This document shows positions 1-7,074 of a stretch of DNA of 45,966 nucleotides, in pieces. The notes under the pieces are model-generated. The model saw only the letters and a list, made by a program, of their open reading frames with translations. It did no database searches and was not told the origin of the DNA. Both the position numbers and the translations under genes were made by a program. This DNA is from Avrilella dinanensis (GTDB lineage Bacteria > Bacteroidota > Bacteroidia > Flavobacteriales > Flavobacteriaceae): positions 1,109,991 through 1,155,956 of the forward strand of contig NZ_NIPO01000001.1 of the NCBI RefSeq assembly GCF_002807015.1. Direction: 5' to 3'. Positions within the stretch are counted from its first letter, which is position 1, and each line of letters opens with the position of its first letter.

Positions 1-92
1 GCATTAACATTGATTCAATATATCAATAAATTCATATTTGACAGACCAATTAATAATATTAAAAATCAAACAATTTAATTACACCCAACGGG

Positions 93-152
93 TTATTTCT
101 TAATAAACTTTTTGGTGGTATTACCTACTTTAAGCGAATTAAGTATGACTTA
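93..152 (-). pseudogene. Orphan T9SS C-terminal tail relic
   Basis: Read on the minus strand this stretch encodes LKVGNTTKKFIKK followed by TAA. That is exactly the last 13 residues of the T9SS-sorted protein encoded at 1248-2219. Over 42 bases the two copies differ at four positions, all third codon positions. Upstream the frame continues for only six more codons before a stop at 150-152, so no protein is attached to the tail. The tail lies just 3' of the 118-residue ORF (stop at 155-157) but in another frame. It is probably what remains of a paralogous T9SS cargo gene after deletion or recombination. The identity is certain; the history is inferred. Confidence 0.6.
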
Positions 153-154
153 TG

Positions 155-511
155 TTAGTCACATGACTCTATTTGATTAGCTGTTATAATAATATTTTGT
201 CCTGGATATTGTAGTTGATATATGAATAAATATGCAGATCTCATCTGTTCCATTTCAGCTTCTGTTATACAAGTTTCCGTTATTGCTATCTTATGCCCAT
301 AACTGGTTCCTGTACCACTTCCGTCAGATAAATAAAACCATAGTGAAAATTCATATATGTACGTTGGTTCACTATCGTTTGATATTTGACTGTTGTCAAT
401 TGCATTTTCAATGTTTGAAATACTCAACTGATTAATTTCTGTTTCTCCATTACCTGCAAAGGAGGCGATTGAACATAAGGCAATAAAGCCTGTCATAATT
501 AAATTTCTCAT
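155..511 (-). CDS. Small secreted protein of unknown function
   Basis: This encodes 118 residues. It opens with a basic residue and a hydrophobic stretch (MRNLIMTGFIALCSIASFAG) that looks like a cleavable signal peptide, with a likely cut near Ala19-Gly20. The rest is acidic and polar, with two cysteines (in ETCITEAE and in the C-terminal IESCD) that could form a disulphide after export. No family is recognised. It lies 16 bases downstream of the lipoprotein gene on the same strand and could be co-transcribed with it. An out-of-frame T9SS tail relic sits directly 3' of it, so this may be the truncated front part of a once longer T9SS cargo protein. It is probably expressed, but its function is unknown. 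Confidence 0.55.
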   Translation of the reverse strand: MRNLIMTGFIALCSIASFAGNGETEINQLSISNIENAIDNSQISNDSEPTYIYEFSLWFYLSDGSGTGTSYGHKIAITETCITEAEMEQMRSAYLFIYQLQYPGQNIIITANQIESCD

Positions 512-527
512 AAGAATTGTATTTAAA

Positions 528-1124
528 TTAATTTTTAAAGTTTACATATTTAAAATAGCCATTTTCAATTTTTCGTATTGCTAAATCTGGGTGATCCGGA
601 GGTAAATTGTGCTCTTCTTCATTAGGTGGTGGTGCTAACTCAAAGGAAAAATGACCTTCAATTTGCCCGGCAAATTCATTGACCTCGGTTATGGTTAGTG
701 AACCACCTCTGTTGATATTTTGTGTCGTTTCTTCGGCGGTGAATTGAAATGTAGCATACGGCCAATCAAGTCTTTTGTACTTTAATAAGGCTGTGGAGTA
801 CGAATCTAATTCATTGTTTATTATAAAACCGTCGGTAGGGTAAAAACCTTTTTCGGCAGAAGAAATGTTTATTGACAAAGAAATTTGATCAAAATCATTA
901 TTTTCATCTTTTGCATTTGCAGCAATGTATAAAATTCCGTTGGGGTTGTAAAAGCTTTCTACGTCATTCGCTCTTGCCCCATAAGTTACACCGTTTAATT
1001 CAAATCGTACAATTGCTTTACCCTTAATATAATCATCAGTGACAACCGTGTCTATTGGCTCTTTGTGGCATGCTGTAAATGTGACAAATAATAATAGGCT
1101 TAAAATATAAAATAATTTATTCAT
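528..1124 (-). CDS. Putative lipoprotein of unknown function
   Basis: This encodes 198 residues with an N-terminal lipoprotein signal: MNKLFYILSLLLFVTFTAC, with the lipobox cysteine at residue 19 followed by HKEP. The mature part contains short beta-rich segments (RFELNGVTYGA, QISLSINISS, GSLTITEV, GQIEGHFSFEL). These resemble the small DUF6252-like lipoproteins of Flavobacteriia, in which a molecule is described by 'G.i.G.F.f' strands; that family match is tentative. It probably sits in the outer membrane or periplasm. A possible -7 element (TAACTTTG on the minus strand, 1152-1159) lies 28 bases upstream of the start. No enzyme motif is visible. Confidence 0.65.
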   Translation of the reverse strand: MNKLFYILSLLLFVTFTACHKEPIDTVVTDDYIKGKAIVRFELNGVTYGARANDVESFYNPNGILYIAANAKDENNDFDQISLSINISSAEKGFYPTDGFIINNELDSYSTALLKYKRLDWPYATFQFTAEETTQNINRGGSLTITEVNEFAGQIEGHFSFELAPPPNEEEHNLPPDHPDLAIRKIENGYFKYVNFKN

Positions 1125-1151
1125 GCTCAGTTATCATAATTGAATCCTTTC

Positions 1152-1159
1152 CAAAGTTA
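1152..1159 (-). promoter_or_regulatory. Candidate -7 element for the lipoprotein gene
   Basis: On the minus strand this reads TAACTTTG, matching the Bacteroidota -7 consensus TAnnTTTG, 28 bases upstream of the start at 1124. No clear TTG was found at the -33 distance, so confidence is limited. Confidence 0.35.
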
Positions 1160-1207
1160 TTTTTTTATTTTATTATTCCGAATAAAAAGTGTTTTTTTTA
1201 ATTTAAT

Positions 1208-1238
1208 GAAAAAATCCCTCGCAAAATAGCGAGGGATT
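1208..1238 (-). terminator. Rho-independent terminator after the T9SS cargo gene
   Basis: A perfect 10-bp stem (1213-1222 with 1229-1238, core CCCTCGC/GCGAGGG) has a six-base loop. On the minus strand it is followed by a T-rich run. It lies 10 bases beyond the stop of the T9SS cargo gene. Confidence 0.85.
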
Positions 1239-1247
1239 GGTCAATGA

Positions 1248-2219
1248 TTATTTTTTGATAAATTTTTTGGTGGTATTGCCTACTTTAAGCATGTAAGTGC
1301 CGCTTTGTAGTGATTCTATACTGATTTGCGTATTGCTTTCACCATTGATTGTACCCGAAAGAATATTTCTTCCTGTCATATCATAAACGGCATACTCTGT
1401 GTAGATTGTTTCGTTAAATGACAGATTAACTATTTCTGTTGCCGGATTCGGATATATAGAAAAACCTGTTTTTTCTACACCATCCACAGATGCCGGATTA
1501 AGCTCAAAACGATAAACCGTGTTGGGTTGGGGTACATCGTCAAGCGTGAGCAGTTCCTCAGGGTTATCGGGTAGATTGTTCTCGGAAAACTCTAAATAAA
1601 CGGGATTCTCAATCGAGCCGGTAACGTAACCTTTATGGATTATTCCTGTATAATGAGAAAACTCTATGCTGACCATGGAAACCCCATAGGTATTTAATAT
1701 TGACGTTGTGCTAATGTTGTGGTATCCATAGTGATATTCAATACTGGAATCTTCTTCATAGAGCCAAACTTGATAGTTAAGGTAAGTAGAAAGAGAAGTA
1801 GAGCTGCTGTAGTCGAACTCAGCTAGCAGACCTGCATTCTTTACTTCTAACTTTAAAATCCGACTACCTTCTTCGCCTTCAATTTTGTATGAAATAGGGG
1901 ATGTTGCTGGATCTGAAAAACCTCTTCCCATAACAAAAGCATGAAAAGCATGAAAGTAAACACTTATTTCCATATTACCAGTTCCAAAATCCCTCCCTGA
2001 AAACCCAAAGGAACTTAATTCCTCACCAAAAATAAATAGAGAAAATGGAGATTCAAACGGTCCATATGGTTGATTAATCCATGCCTCCCCATTGTTCATA
2101 GAAACCGTATCGGATAAGTCTTCGTAGGTGGCTTCACTTTTGGTAAAAGTGTAGAAATTTTGTGCTGCTGCACCCATTGATACAGCTAATAATGCTGCCA
2201 GAAAAATATTTTTTTTCAT
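1248..2219 (-). CDS. Secreted protein with T9SS type A sorting domain
   Basis: This encodes 323 residues. A signal peptide (MKKNIFLAALLAVSMGAAAQ) directs export to the periplasm. The final 75 or so residues form the type A T9SS sorting domain: the 'YPNPA' start, a middle 'YDMTGR' strand, then 'LQSGTYMLKV' and a basic KKFIKK end. The domain is recognised by the type IX secretion machinery for transport across the outer membrane and surface attachment. The body (about residues 25-245) is beta-rich with no catalytic motif I recognise, so the cargo function is unknown. A strong terminator follows the gene, so it is probably a single transcription unit. Its last 13 residues are repeated exactly in the relic at 93-152. 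Confidence 0.85.
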   Translation of the reverse strand: MKKNIFLAALLAVSMGAAAQNFYTFTKSEATYEDLSDTVSMNNGEAWINQPYGPFESPFSLFIFGEELSSFGFSGRDFGTGNMEISVYFHAFHAFVMGRGFSDPATSPISYKIEGEEGSRILKLEVKNAGLLAEFDYSSSTSLSTYLNYQVWLYEEDSSIEYHYGYHNISTTSILNTYGVSMVSIEFSHYTGIIHKGYVTGSIENPVYLEFSENNLPDNPEELLTLDDVPQPNTVYRFELNPASVDGVEKTGFSIYPNPATEIVNLSFNETIYTEYAVYDMTGRNILSGTINGESNTQISIESLQSGTYMLKVGNTTKKFIKK

Positions 2220-2247
2220 AGATGATGATATTACTTTTGTTAGGGCT

Positions 2248-2279
2248 CAAAAATAAGAGTTTATTTCTTTAAAAAACAA
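2248..2279 (-). promoter_or_regulatory. Candidate promoter of the T9SS cargo gene
   Basis: On the minus strand a TATTTTTG (2248-2255) fits TAnnTTTG, with a TTG 21 bases further upstream (2277-2279). The start codon is 28 bases downstream. The -33 part overlaps the carB terminator. Confidence 0.35.
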
Positions 2280-2313
2280 AAGGCCGAAAAATTATTAATT
2301 TTCCAGCCTTTTG
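2270..2313 (-). terminator. carB terminator
   Basis: A 17-bp stem (2277-2293 with 2297-2313) is complete on the minus-strand RNA if two G-U pairs are allowed. A run of six T follows it on the minus strand. It starts 20 bases after the carB stop codon. Confidence 0.85.
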
Positions 2314-2332
2314 CGTTTGATTTTTGATTTGT

Positions 2333-5185
2333 TTATTTGGTCAAATACATTTTTCTTCGTGTATAAAGTTCATAAAATTGGTCGTCTTTCAAGTCGTCGA
2401 TAAACAAAATGCTTTCGCCGGTTGATTTCATTTCAGGGCCTAAAGCTTTGTTTACGCCCGGGAATTTATTGAAAGAGAAAACCGGTTTTTTGATAGCAAA
2501 TCCGTTGAGTTGCGGATTGAAATCGAAGTCGGTTACTTTGTTCTTGCCCAGCATCACTTTGGTTGCATAATTCACATAAGGCTCACCGTAGGCTTTTGCG
2601 ATAAAAGGCACCGTTCTCGATGCACGAGGGTTCGCCTCGATAATATAAACCGTATCGTCTTTAATCGCGAACTGAATGTTGATTAAGCCAATGGTTTTCA
2701 AGGCAATGGCGATTTTTTTCGTGTGGTCTTTGATTTGCTGTAACACGAACTCGCCCAGATTGAACGGAGGCAGCATCGCGTTACTGTCGCCGGAATGAAC
2801 TCCGCATGGCTCAATGTGCTCCATTATTCCGATAATATATACATTTTCGCCATCGCAAATAGCATCGGCTTCGGCTTCAACAGCTCCGGCGAGATAATGG
2901 TCGAGCAACAACTTATTGCCCGGAATGTCACGCAATAAATCTACCACATGTTCTTCCAGTTCTTTTTTGTTGATGACAATTTTCATTCCTTGTCCGCCCA
3001 ATACATACGACGGACGAACCAATAGCGGAAAGTCCAGTTCGTCAGCTAATGCTGATGCTTCGTCAGCGGTAGTTGCTACGCCGAATTTCGGGAAAGGAAT
3101 GTTTAATTCGGTCAATAAATGAGAGAAACGTCCGCGGTCTTCCGCCAAGTCCAAAGCTTCGTAGCTTGTTCCGATAATATTGATGCCGTATTTGTCTAAC
3201 TTTTCAGCTAATTTCAAGGCTGTTTGCCCGCCAAGCTGAACGATAACACCTTCCGGTTGCTCGTGTTTAATGATGTCGTAAATATGTTCCCAGAATACCG
3301 GCTCGAAATATAGTTTGTCGGCTGTGTCGAAATCGGTAGAAACCGTTTCTGGATTACAGTTAATCATAATGGTTTCATAGCCACATTCAGATGCTGCCAA
3401 CACGCCATGCACACAGGAATAATCAAATTCAATTCCCTGCCCGATACGGTTAGGTCCTGAGCCAAGTACGATGATTTTCTTTTTGTCTGAACGTTTACTT
3501 TCGTTGTCGGTATAAACTTTTCCGTCGGCGGTTTCAATATCGCTTTCGAAAGTAGAGTAGTAGTATGGCGTTTGTGCCACAAACTCTGCTGCACAAGTAT
3601 CTACCAATTTATAAACACGATTGATGTTTTTCTCTTCTCTTAGTTTATATACCTGACTTTCCAGGCAGTTTAGCATGTGTGCAATTTGTCTGTCGGCAAA
3701 ACCTTTTTGTTTGGCTTCGAGCAATAATTCTCTTGGTAGAGTTTCTAAAGAATAGTTTTTGATTTCTTTTTCGAGGGAATAAATCTCCTCAAATTGTTTC
3801 AAAAACCACATATCGATTTTTGTAATTTCGTGTATGGTCGAAAGCGGAATGCCATATTCGATAGCATCGTACAACACAAAAACTCTATCCCAGCTGGCGT
3901 GAGTGAGCTTGTCGATAATCTGGTCATAATTTTTATATCCTTTTCCGTCGGCACCCAATCCGTTTCTTTTGATTTCGAGTGATTGTGTCGCTTTATGTAA
4001 GGCTTCCTGGAACGAACGTCCGATGCCCATCACTTCCCCGACAGATTTCATTTGTAAGCCTAAAGTTCTTTCGGCACCCTCGAATTTATCAAAATTCCAA
4101 CGAGGGATTTTTACGATAACATAATCCAGTGTCGGCTCAAAAAGGGCAGATGTGTTTTTGGTAATCTGGTTTTGCAGTTCGTCCAGATTATATCCTAAAG
4201 CCAATTTACTGGCGATTTTTGCAATCGGATAACCGGTGGCTTTTGATGCCAAAGCTGATGAACGCGACACACGAGGGTTAATTTCAATAGCGACAATGTC
4301 TTCTTTCTCGTCAGGCGAAACGGCAAACTGCACGTTACAACCTCCGGCGAAATTACCGATACCACACATCATTTTTATTGCCATATCACGCATTCTCTGC
4401 ATAGTTTTGTCTGACAAAGTCATGGCAGGGGCAACGGTAATACTATCTCCGGTGTGGATTCCCATTGGGTCCATATTTTCGATAGTACAGATGATAACTA
4501 CGTTGTCATTTTTATCTCGGAGTAATTCCAATTCATATTCTTTCCAGCCTAAAAGAGCTTTGTCAATCAATACTTCATGGATAGGCGACGCTTCTAATCC
4601 ACGAGTAAGCAATTTGTCAAAATCTTTTTCTTCAAAGACAAAAGACGCTCCTGTTCCTCCCAAAGTAAACGATGGTCGGATAACAAGCGGAAAGCCGAAT
4701 TCCTGGGCAATTTCTTTTCCTTCAAGAAAAGAAGTAGCTGTTTTTGCCGGGGCAAAAGGAATGTCAATGCTTCTTAAAAATTCTTTGAACTGCTCTCTGT
4801 CTTCCGTAACATTAATGGCGTTGGTATCCACACCGATGAGTTTTACATCAAAGTCTTTCCAAATACCTTTTTCATCAGCTTCCAGACACAGGTTTAATGC
4901 CGTTTGTCCGCCCATTGTTGGTAGTACAGCATCGATTTCCGGGTGTTTTTTCAGGATTTCGACGATAGATTTGGTGTCCAATGGCAGAAGATAAATATGG
5001 TCTGCCATAGAAGGGTCGGTCATGATTGTTGCCGGGTTGGAATTAATAAGAATTACTTTAATTCCTTCTTCTCTCAGTGAGCGGGCGGCCTGTGAACCAG
5101 AGTAGTCAAATTCACATGCTTGTCCGATAATAATTGGTCCTGAACCGATGATAAGGACTGTTTTGATTGATTGGTCTTTTGGCAT
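2333..5185 (-). CDS. carB: Carbamoyl-phosphate synthase large subunit
   Basis: The 950-residue protein is the synthetase subunit that makes carbamoyl phosphate from bicarbonate, ATP and ammonia delivered by the small subunit CarA. It feeds pyrimidine and arginine synthesis in the cytoplasm. The sequence shows the two homologous ATP-grasp halves: the first opens with IIGSGPIIIGQACEFDYSG, the second near residue 560 with VLGSGPNRIGQGIEFDYS. Both carry the 'GGTG' or 'GGQGM' and 'EINPRVSRSS'/'EANPRASRT' motifs. It ends shortly after KSTGE, where the E. coli enzyme (1073 residues) continues into the MGS-like allosteric domain, so that domain is absent. CarA is not in the window. A 16-bp palindrome lies 18 bases upstream of the start. 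Confidence 0.97.
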   Translation of the reverse strand: MPKDQSIKTVLIIGSGPIIIGQACEFDYSGSQAARSLREEGIKVILINSNPATIMTDPSMADHIYLLPLDTKSIVEILKKHPEIDAVLPTMGGQTALNLCLEADEKGIWKDFDVKLIGVDTNAINVTEDREQFKEFLRSIDIPFAPAKTATSFLEGKEIAQEFGFPLVIRPSFTLGGTGASFVFEEKDFDKLLTRGLEASPIHEVLIDKALLGWKEYELELLRDKNDNVVIICTIENMDPMGIHTGDSITVAPAMTLSDKTMQRMRDMAIKMMCGIGNFAGGCNVQFAVSPDEKEDIVAIEINPRVSRSSALASKATGYPIAKIASKLALGYNLDELQNQITKNTSALFEPTLDYVIVKIPRWNFDKFEGAERTLGLQMKSVGEVMGIGRSFQEALHKATQSLEIKRNGLGADGKGYKNYDQIIDKLTHASWDRVFVLYDAIEYGIPLSTIHEITKIDMWFLKQFEEIYSLEKEIKNYSLETLPRELLLEAKQKGFADRQIAHMLNCLESQVYKLREEKNINRVYKLVDTCAAEFVAQTPYYYSTFESDIETADGKVYTDNESKRSDKKKIIVLGSGPNRIGQGIEFDYSCVHGVLAASECGYETIMINCNPETVSTDFDTADKLYFEPVFWEHIYDIIKHEQPEGVIVQLGGQTALKLAEKLDKYGINIIGTSYEALDLAEDRGRFSHLLTELNIPFPKFGVATTADEASALADELDFPLLVRPSYVLGGQGMKIVINKKELEEHVVDLLRDIPGNKLLLDHYLAGAVEAEADAICDGENVYIIGIMEHIEPCGVHSGDSNAMLPPFNLGEFVLQQIKDHTKKIAIALKTIGLINIQFAIKDDTVYIIEANPRASRTVPFIAKAYGEPYVNYATKVMLGKNKVTDFDFNPQLNGFAIKKPVFSFNKFPGVNKALGPEMKSTGESILFIDDLKDDQFYELYTRRKMYLTK

Positions 5186-5202
5186 GAGATGTTGTTATTT
5201 TT

Positions 5203-5218
5203 GACGTAAAATTACGTC
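5203..5218. promoter_or_regulatory. 16-bp palindrome upstream of carB
   Basis: GACGTAA and TTACGTC form a perfect 7+2+7 inverted repeat in the leader, 18 bases upstream of the carB start. It could be an operator or an RNA hairpin close to the ribosome entry site. Nothing else in the short carB-rpmH gap explains it. Confidence 0.35.
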
Positions 5219-5260
5219 TTTTTTGATTGATAAAAATAGGTGTAATTTTGAAAAAAGTAC

Positions 5261-5294
5261 AAAAAAAGGCGTTACGCTCAAAGTAACACCTTTT
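5261..5294 (-). terminator. rpmH terminator
   Basis: A 12-bp stem (5264-5275 with 5283-5294, one G-U pair on the minus-strand RNA) with a seven-base loop is followed by seven T on the minus strand. It lies 20 bases beyond the rpmH stop and separates rpmH from carB. Confidence 0.8.
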
Positions 5295-5314
5295 GTTTTA
5301 TGATTGATAAATCA

Positions 5315-5476
5315 TTATTTTTTATGTCTTGGTTCACAAGAAACAGTTAATTTGTGACGACCTTTCGCTCTTCTGCGGGCCAACACTTTTCTACCGTTTA
5401 CTGTAGCCATTCTATCTCTGAAACCATGCTTGTTTCTTCTTTTTCTTTTTGATGGTTGAAACGTTCTCTTACTCAT
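5315..5476 (-). CDS. rpmH: 50S ribosomal protein L34
   Basis: The minus strand encodes a 53-residue, extremely basic protein starting [20 protein letters not shown] and continuing with RMAT and [19 protein letters not shown]. This is the full L34 signature (KRTFQPS, HGFR.RM.T..GR.VL..RR.KGR..L). The length equals the family norm of 44-53 with the slightly longer C-terminus seen in Bacteroidota (CEPRHKK). L34 binds 23S rRNA in the large ribosomal subunit. The classic neighbours rnpA and dnaA are not here; the gene stands alone with its own promoter and terminator between the efflux operon and carB. Confidence 0.96.
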   Translation of the reverse strand: MSKRTFQPSKRKRRNKHGFRDRMATVNGRKVLARRRAKGRHKLTVSCEPRHKK

Positions 5477-5514
5477 TACTATTGTCTTTAAATCTTAGTT
5501 CTACTTAAAAATAA

Positions 5515-5534
5515 AGCCATCAAACGAAATGGCT
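5515..5534 (-). promoter_or_regulatory. Hairpin in the rpmH leader
   Basis: AGCCAT and ATGGCT form a 6-bp stem with an eight-base loop, followed on the minus strand by TTATTTTT. It lies between the predicted rpmH transcription start (about 5549) and the rpmH start codon. It could be a weak terminator for read-through from the efflux operon, or a leader structure acting on rpmH. Confidence 0.4.
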
Positions 5535-5555
5535 GATTGCTCACTAAAGCGGTTG

Positions 5556-5585
5556 CAAATATATAAACTTTTTTGCACTTACAAA
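5556..5585 (-). promoter_or_regulatory. rpmH promoter
   Basis: On the minus strand TTTG (5582-5585), 18 bases, then TATATTTG (5556-5563) match the Bacteroidota -33/-7 consensus. The expected start site lies about 70 bases upstream of rpmH. Confidence 0.6.
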
Positions 5586-5619
5586 TTCTTTTTGCGAAAA
5601 AATATTTTTTTTCTACAGA

Positions 5620-7074
5620 TTATTTCCAGCCGCCACCCAATGCCCGGTATAATTGAATACGTGCCACCAGTTTATTTTTTCTTAACGTGTTCAGACTAAG
5701 CTGATTTTCCAAAGCATTCCGCTGTGCATTAATTACCTCGAGATAGGTGGCAAATCCACTATTAAACAGTAGGTTGGCTTGTCTTACCGCTAATGATGAA
5801 TTGTTTACCTGTTCTATGGCGATGTCTATCTGTTCATCGGTTGTTTTGACCATAATGAGTGCCTCTGTGACTTCATTGATGGCTTTATTAACTTGTTTTT
5901 GTAATTCAATTTCGGCTTTATCCCGTTCTAATAAAGCAGTTTCATAATTGGTTTTGAGTCTTTTTTTGTTGAATATAGGCTGAGTTATTCCGCCAACTAA
6001 ACCACCAAACAGCGACCCCGGAATGTTGAACCAGTTTTCCACCAACATTGCATTTACTCCACCTGTGGCACTGATTCTTATTGATGGATATTGCATTGCC
6101 TGCGACACACCAACCTGCTCGTTCATGGCTCTGAGTTCATATTCGGCAGATTTGACATCAGGTCTGTTTTGCACGAGCTGCAAAGGAATACCAGAGTGCA
6201 ACGTGTCGTTATAATAATAATTTTCCAGTTTGCTGTAGGAAAGGTCAAACGATTCAGGGAAACTGCCCAACAGAAAACTCAACTGATTTTCCTGTAAAGA
6301 AATCTGTTGTTTGAGTGATGGTATCAATGCCTTTGCTGATAACATTTGTGACATGGTTTGTTGCTTTGCCAAAGCTGTTATTTCTCCGGCTTCGTATTGT
6401 AATTCAATCAGGTTGTAAGTGTTTTCCGATAATTTATAATTCGTTTCGGCAACTTCGAGCTGTGCGTGAAGTAAAATCAGATTGTAATATCCTTCTGCGA
6501 TTTCACTAATCAAACTGGTTCGTATGGCTTTTTGTACTTCTTCGGTTTGCAGATAAGACAAAAGAGCCTGTTTTTGTTGCCTTTTCAGTTTGCCCCAAAT
6601 ATCTAATTCCCAACTGACCTGCAATGAAGTGGATTGTTGAGGGTTATAAGTGTACATATTTGTTGGCGGTTCTGTTCCTTTTTCTGCATACCACTTTGCT
6701 GTAGGGTTAGAATAAAAATTTTCTGACCGGAACTGATAGCTGACATCGGCTGCGTTTAAACTCACGTCTGGTAGCCATTCGAGTTTACTTTGACTGTGTC
6801 TCAGACGGTATATTTCTATATCTTTCACAGCGGTCTGAATATCGAAATTATTTTCTAAACCTCTTTCTATTAAAGCGTTTAACTGAGGGTCATTGAAAAA
6901 ATCTTCCCAGTTTATATTCGCAATATTAGTGGAATCCTGACCGGATAAGCTATCTATAATCCGATAGTTTTCAGGAAATTCTGCCTGAAAATCGTATTGA
7001 TTGACTGTGCTTTTACAAGATGATATAGCAATCACACTTAGCAGTAAAAGCAGATTGATTAATTTATTCGTCAT
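5620..7074 (-). CDS. RND efflux outer-membrane channel (TolC/OprM family)
   Basis: This encodes 484 residues from the chosen start. It is the outer-membrane factor of a tripartite efflux pump, forming the channel from periplasm to outside. The start at 7074 gives MTNKLINLLLLLSVIAISSC, a lipoprotein signal with lipobox cysteine typical of NodT-type members; a longer ORF reaches 7101 but would put charged residues ahead of the signal. Two outer-membrane efflux repeats follow, with long coiled-coil helices (about 190-270 and 390-470) and the LGGGWK end common to the family. The start overlaps the stop of the pump gene by 11 bases, so translation is coupled. It is the last gene of the operon. Confidence 0.92.
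   Translation of the reverse strand: MTNKLINLLLLLSVIAISSCKSTVNQYDFQAEFPENYRIIDSLSGQDSTNIANINWEDFFNDPQLNALIERGLENNFDIQTAVKDIEIYRLRHSQSKLEWLPDVSLNAADVSYQFRSENFYSNPTAKWYAEKGTEPPTNMYTYNPQQSTSLQVSWELDIWGKLKRQQKQALLSYLQTEEVQKAIRTSLISEIAEGYYNLILLHAQLEVAETNYKLSENTYNLIELQYEAGEITALAKQQTMSQMLSAKALIPSLKQQISLQENQLSFLLGSFPESFDLSYSKLENYYYNDTLHSGIPLQLVQNRPDVKSAEYELRAMNEQVGVSQAMQYPSIRISATGGVNAMLVENWFNIPGSLFGGLVGGITQPIFNKKRLKTNYETALLERDKAEIELQKQVNKAINEVTEALIMVKTTDEQIDIAIEQVNNSSLAVRQANLLFNSGFATYLEVINAQRNALENQLSLNTLRKNKLVARIQLYRALGGGWK

Noticed and set aside
4236..4994. 252-residue plus-strand ORF inside carB
   Set aside because: It lies opposite a fully conserved carB region, has Ser-rich low-complexity composition and no family features. 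It is a shadow of carB.
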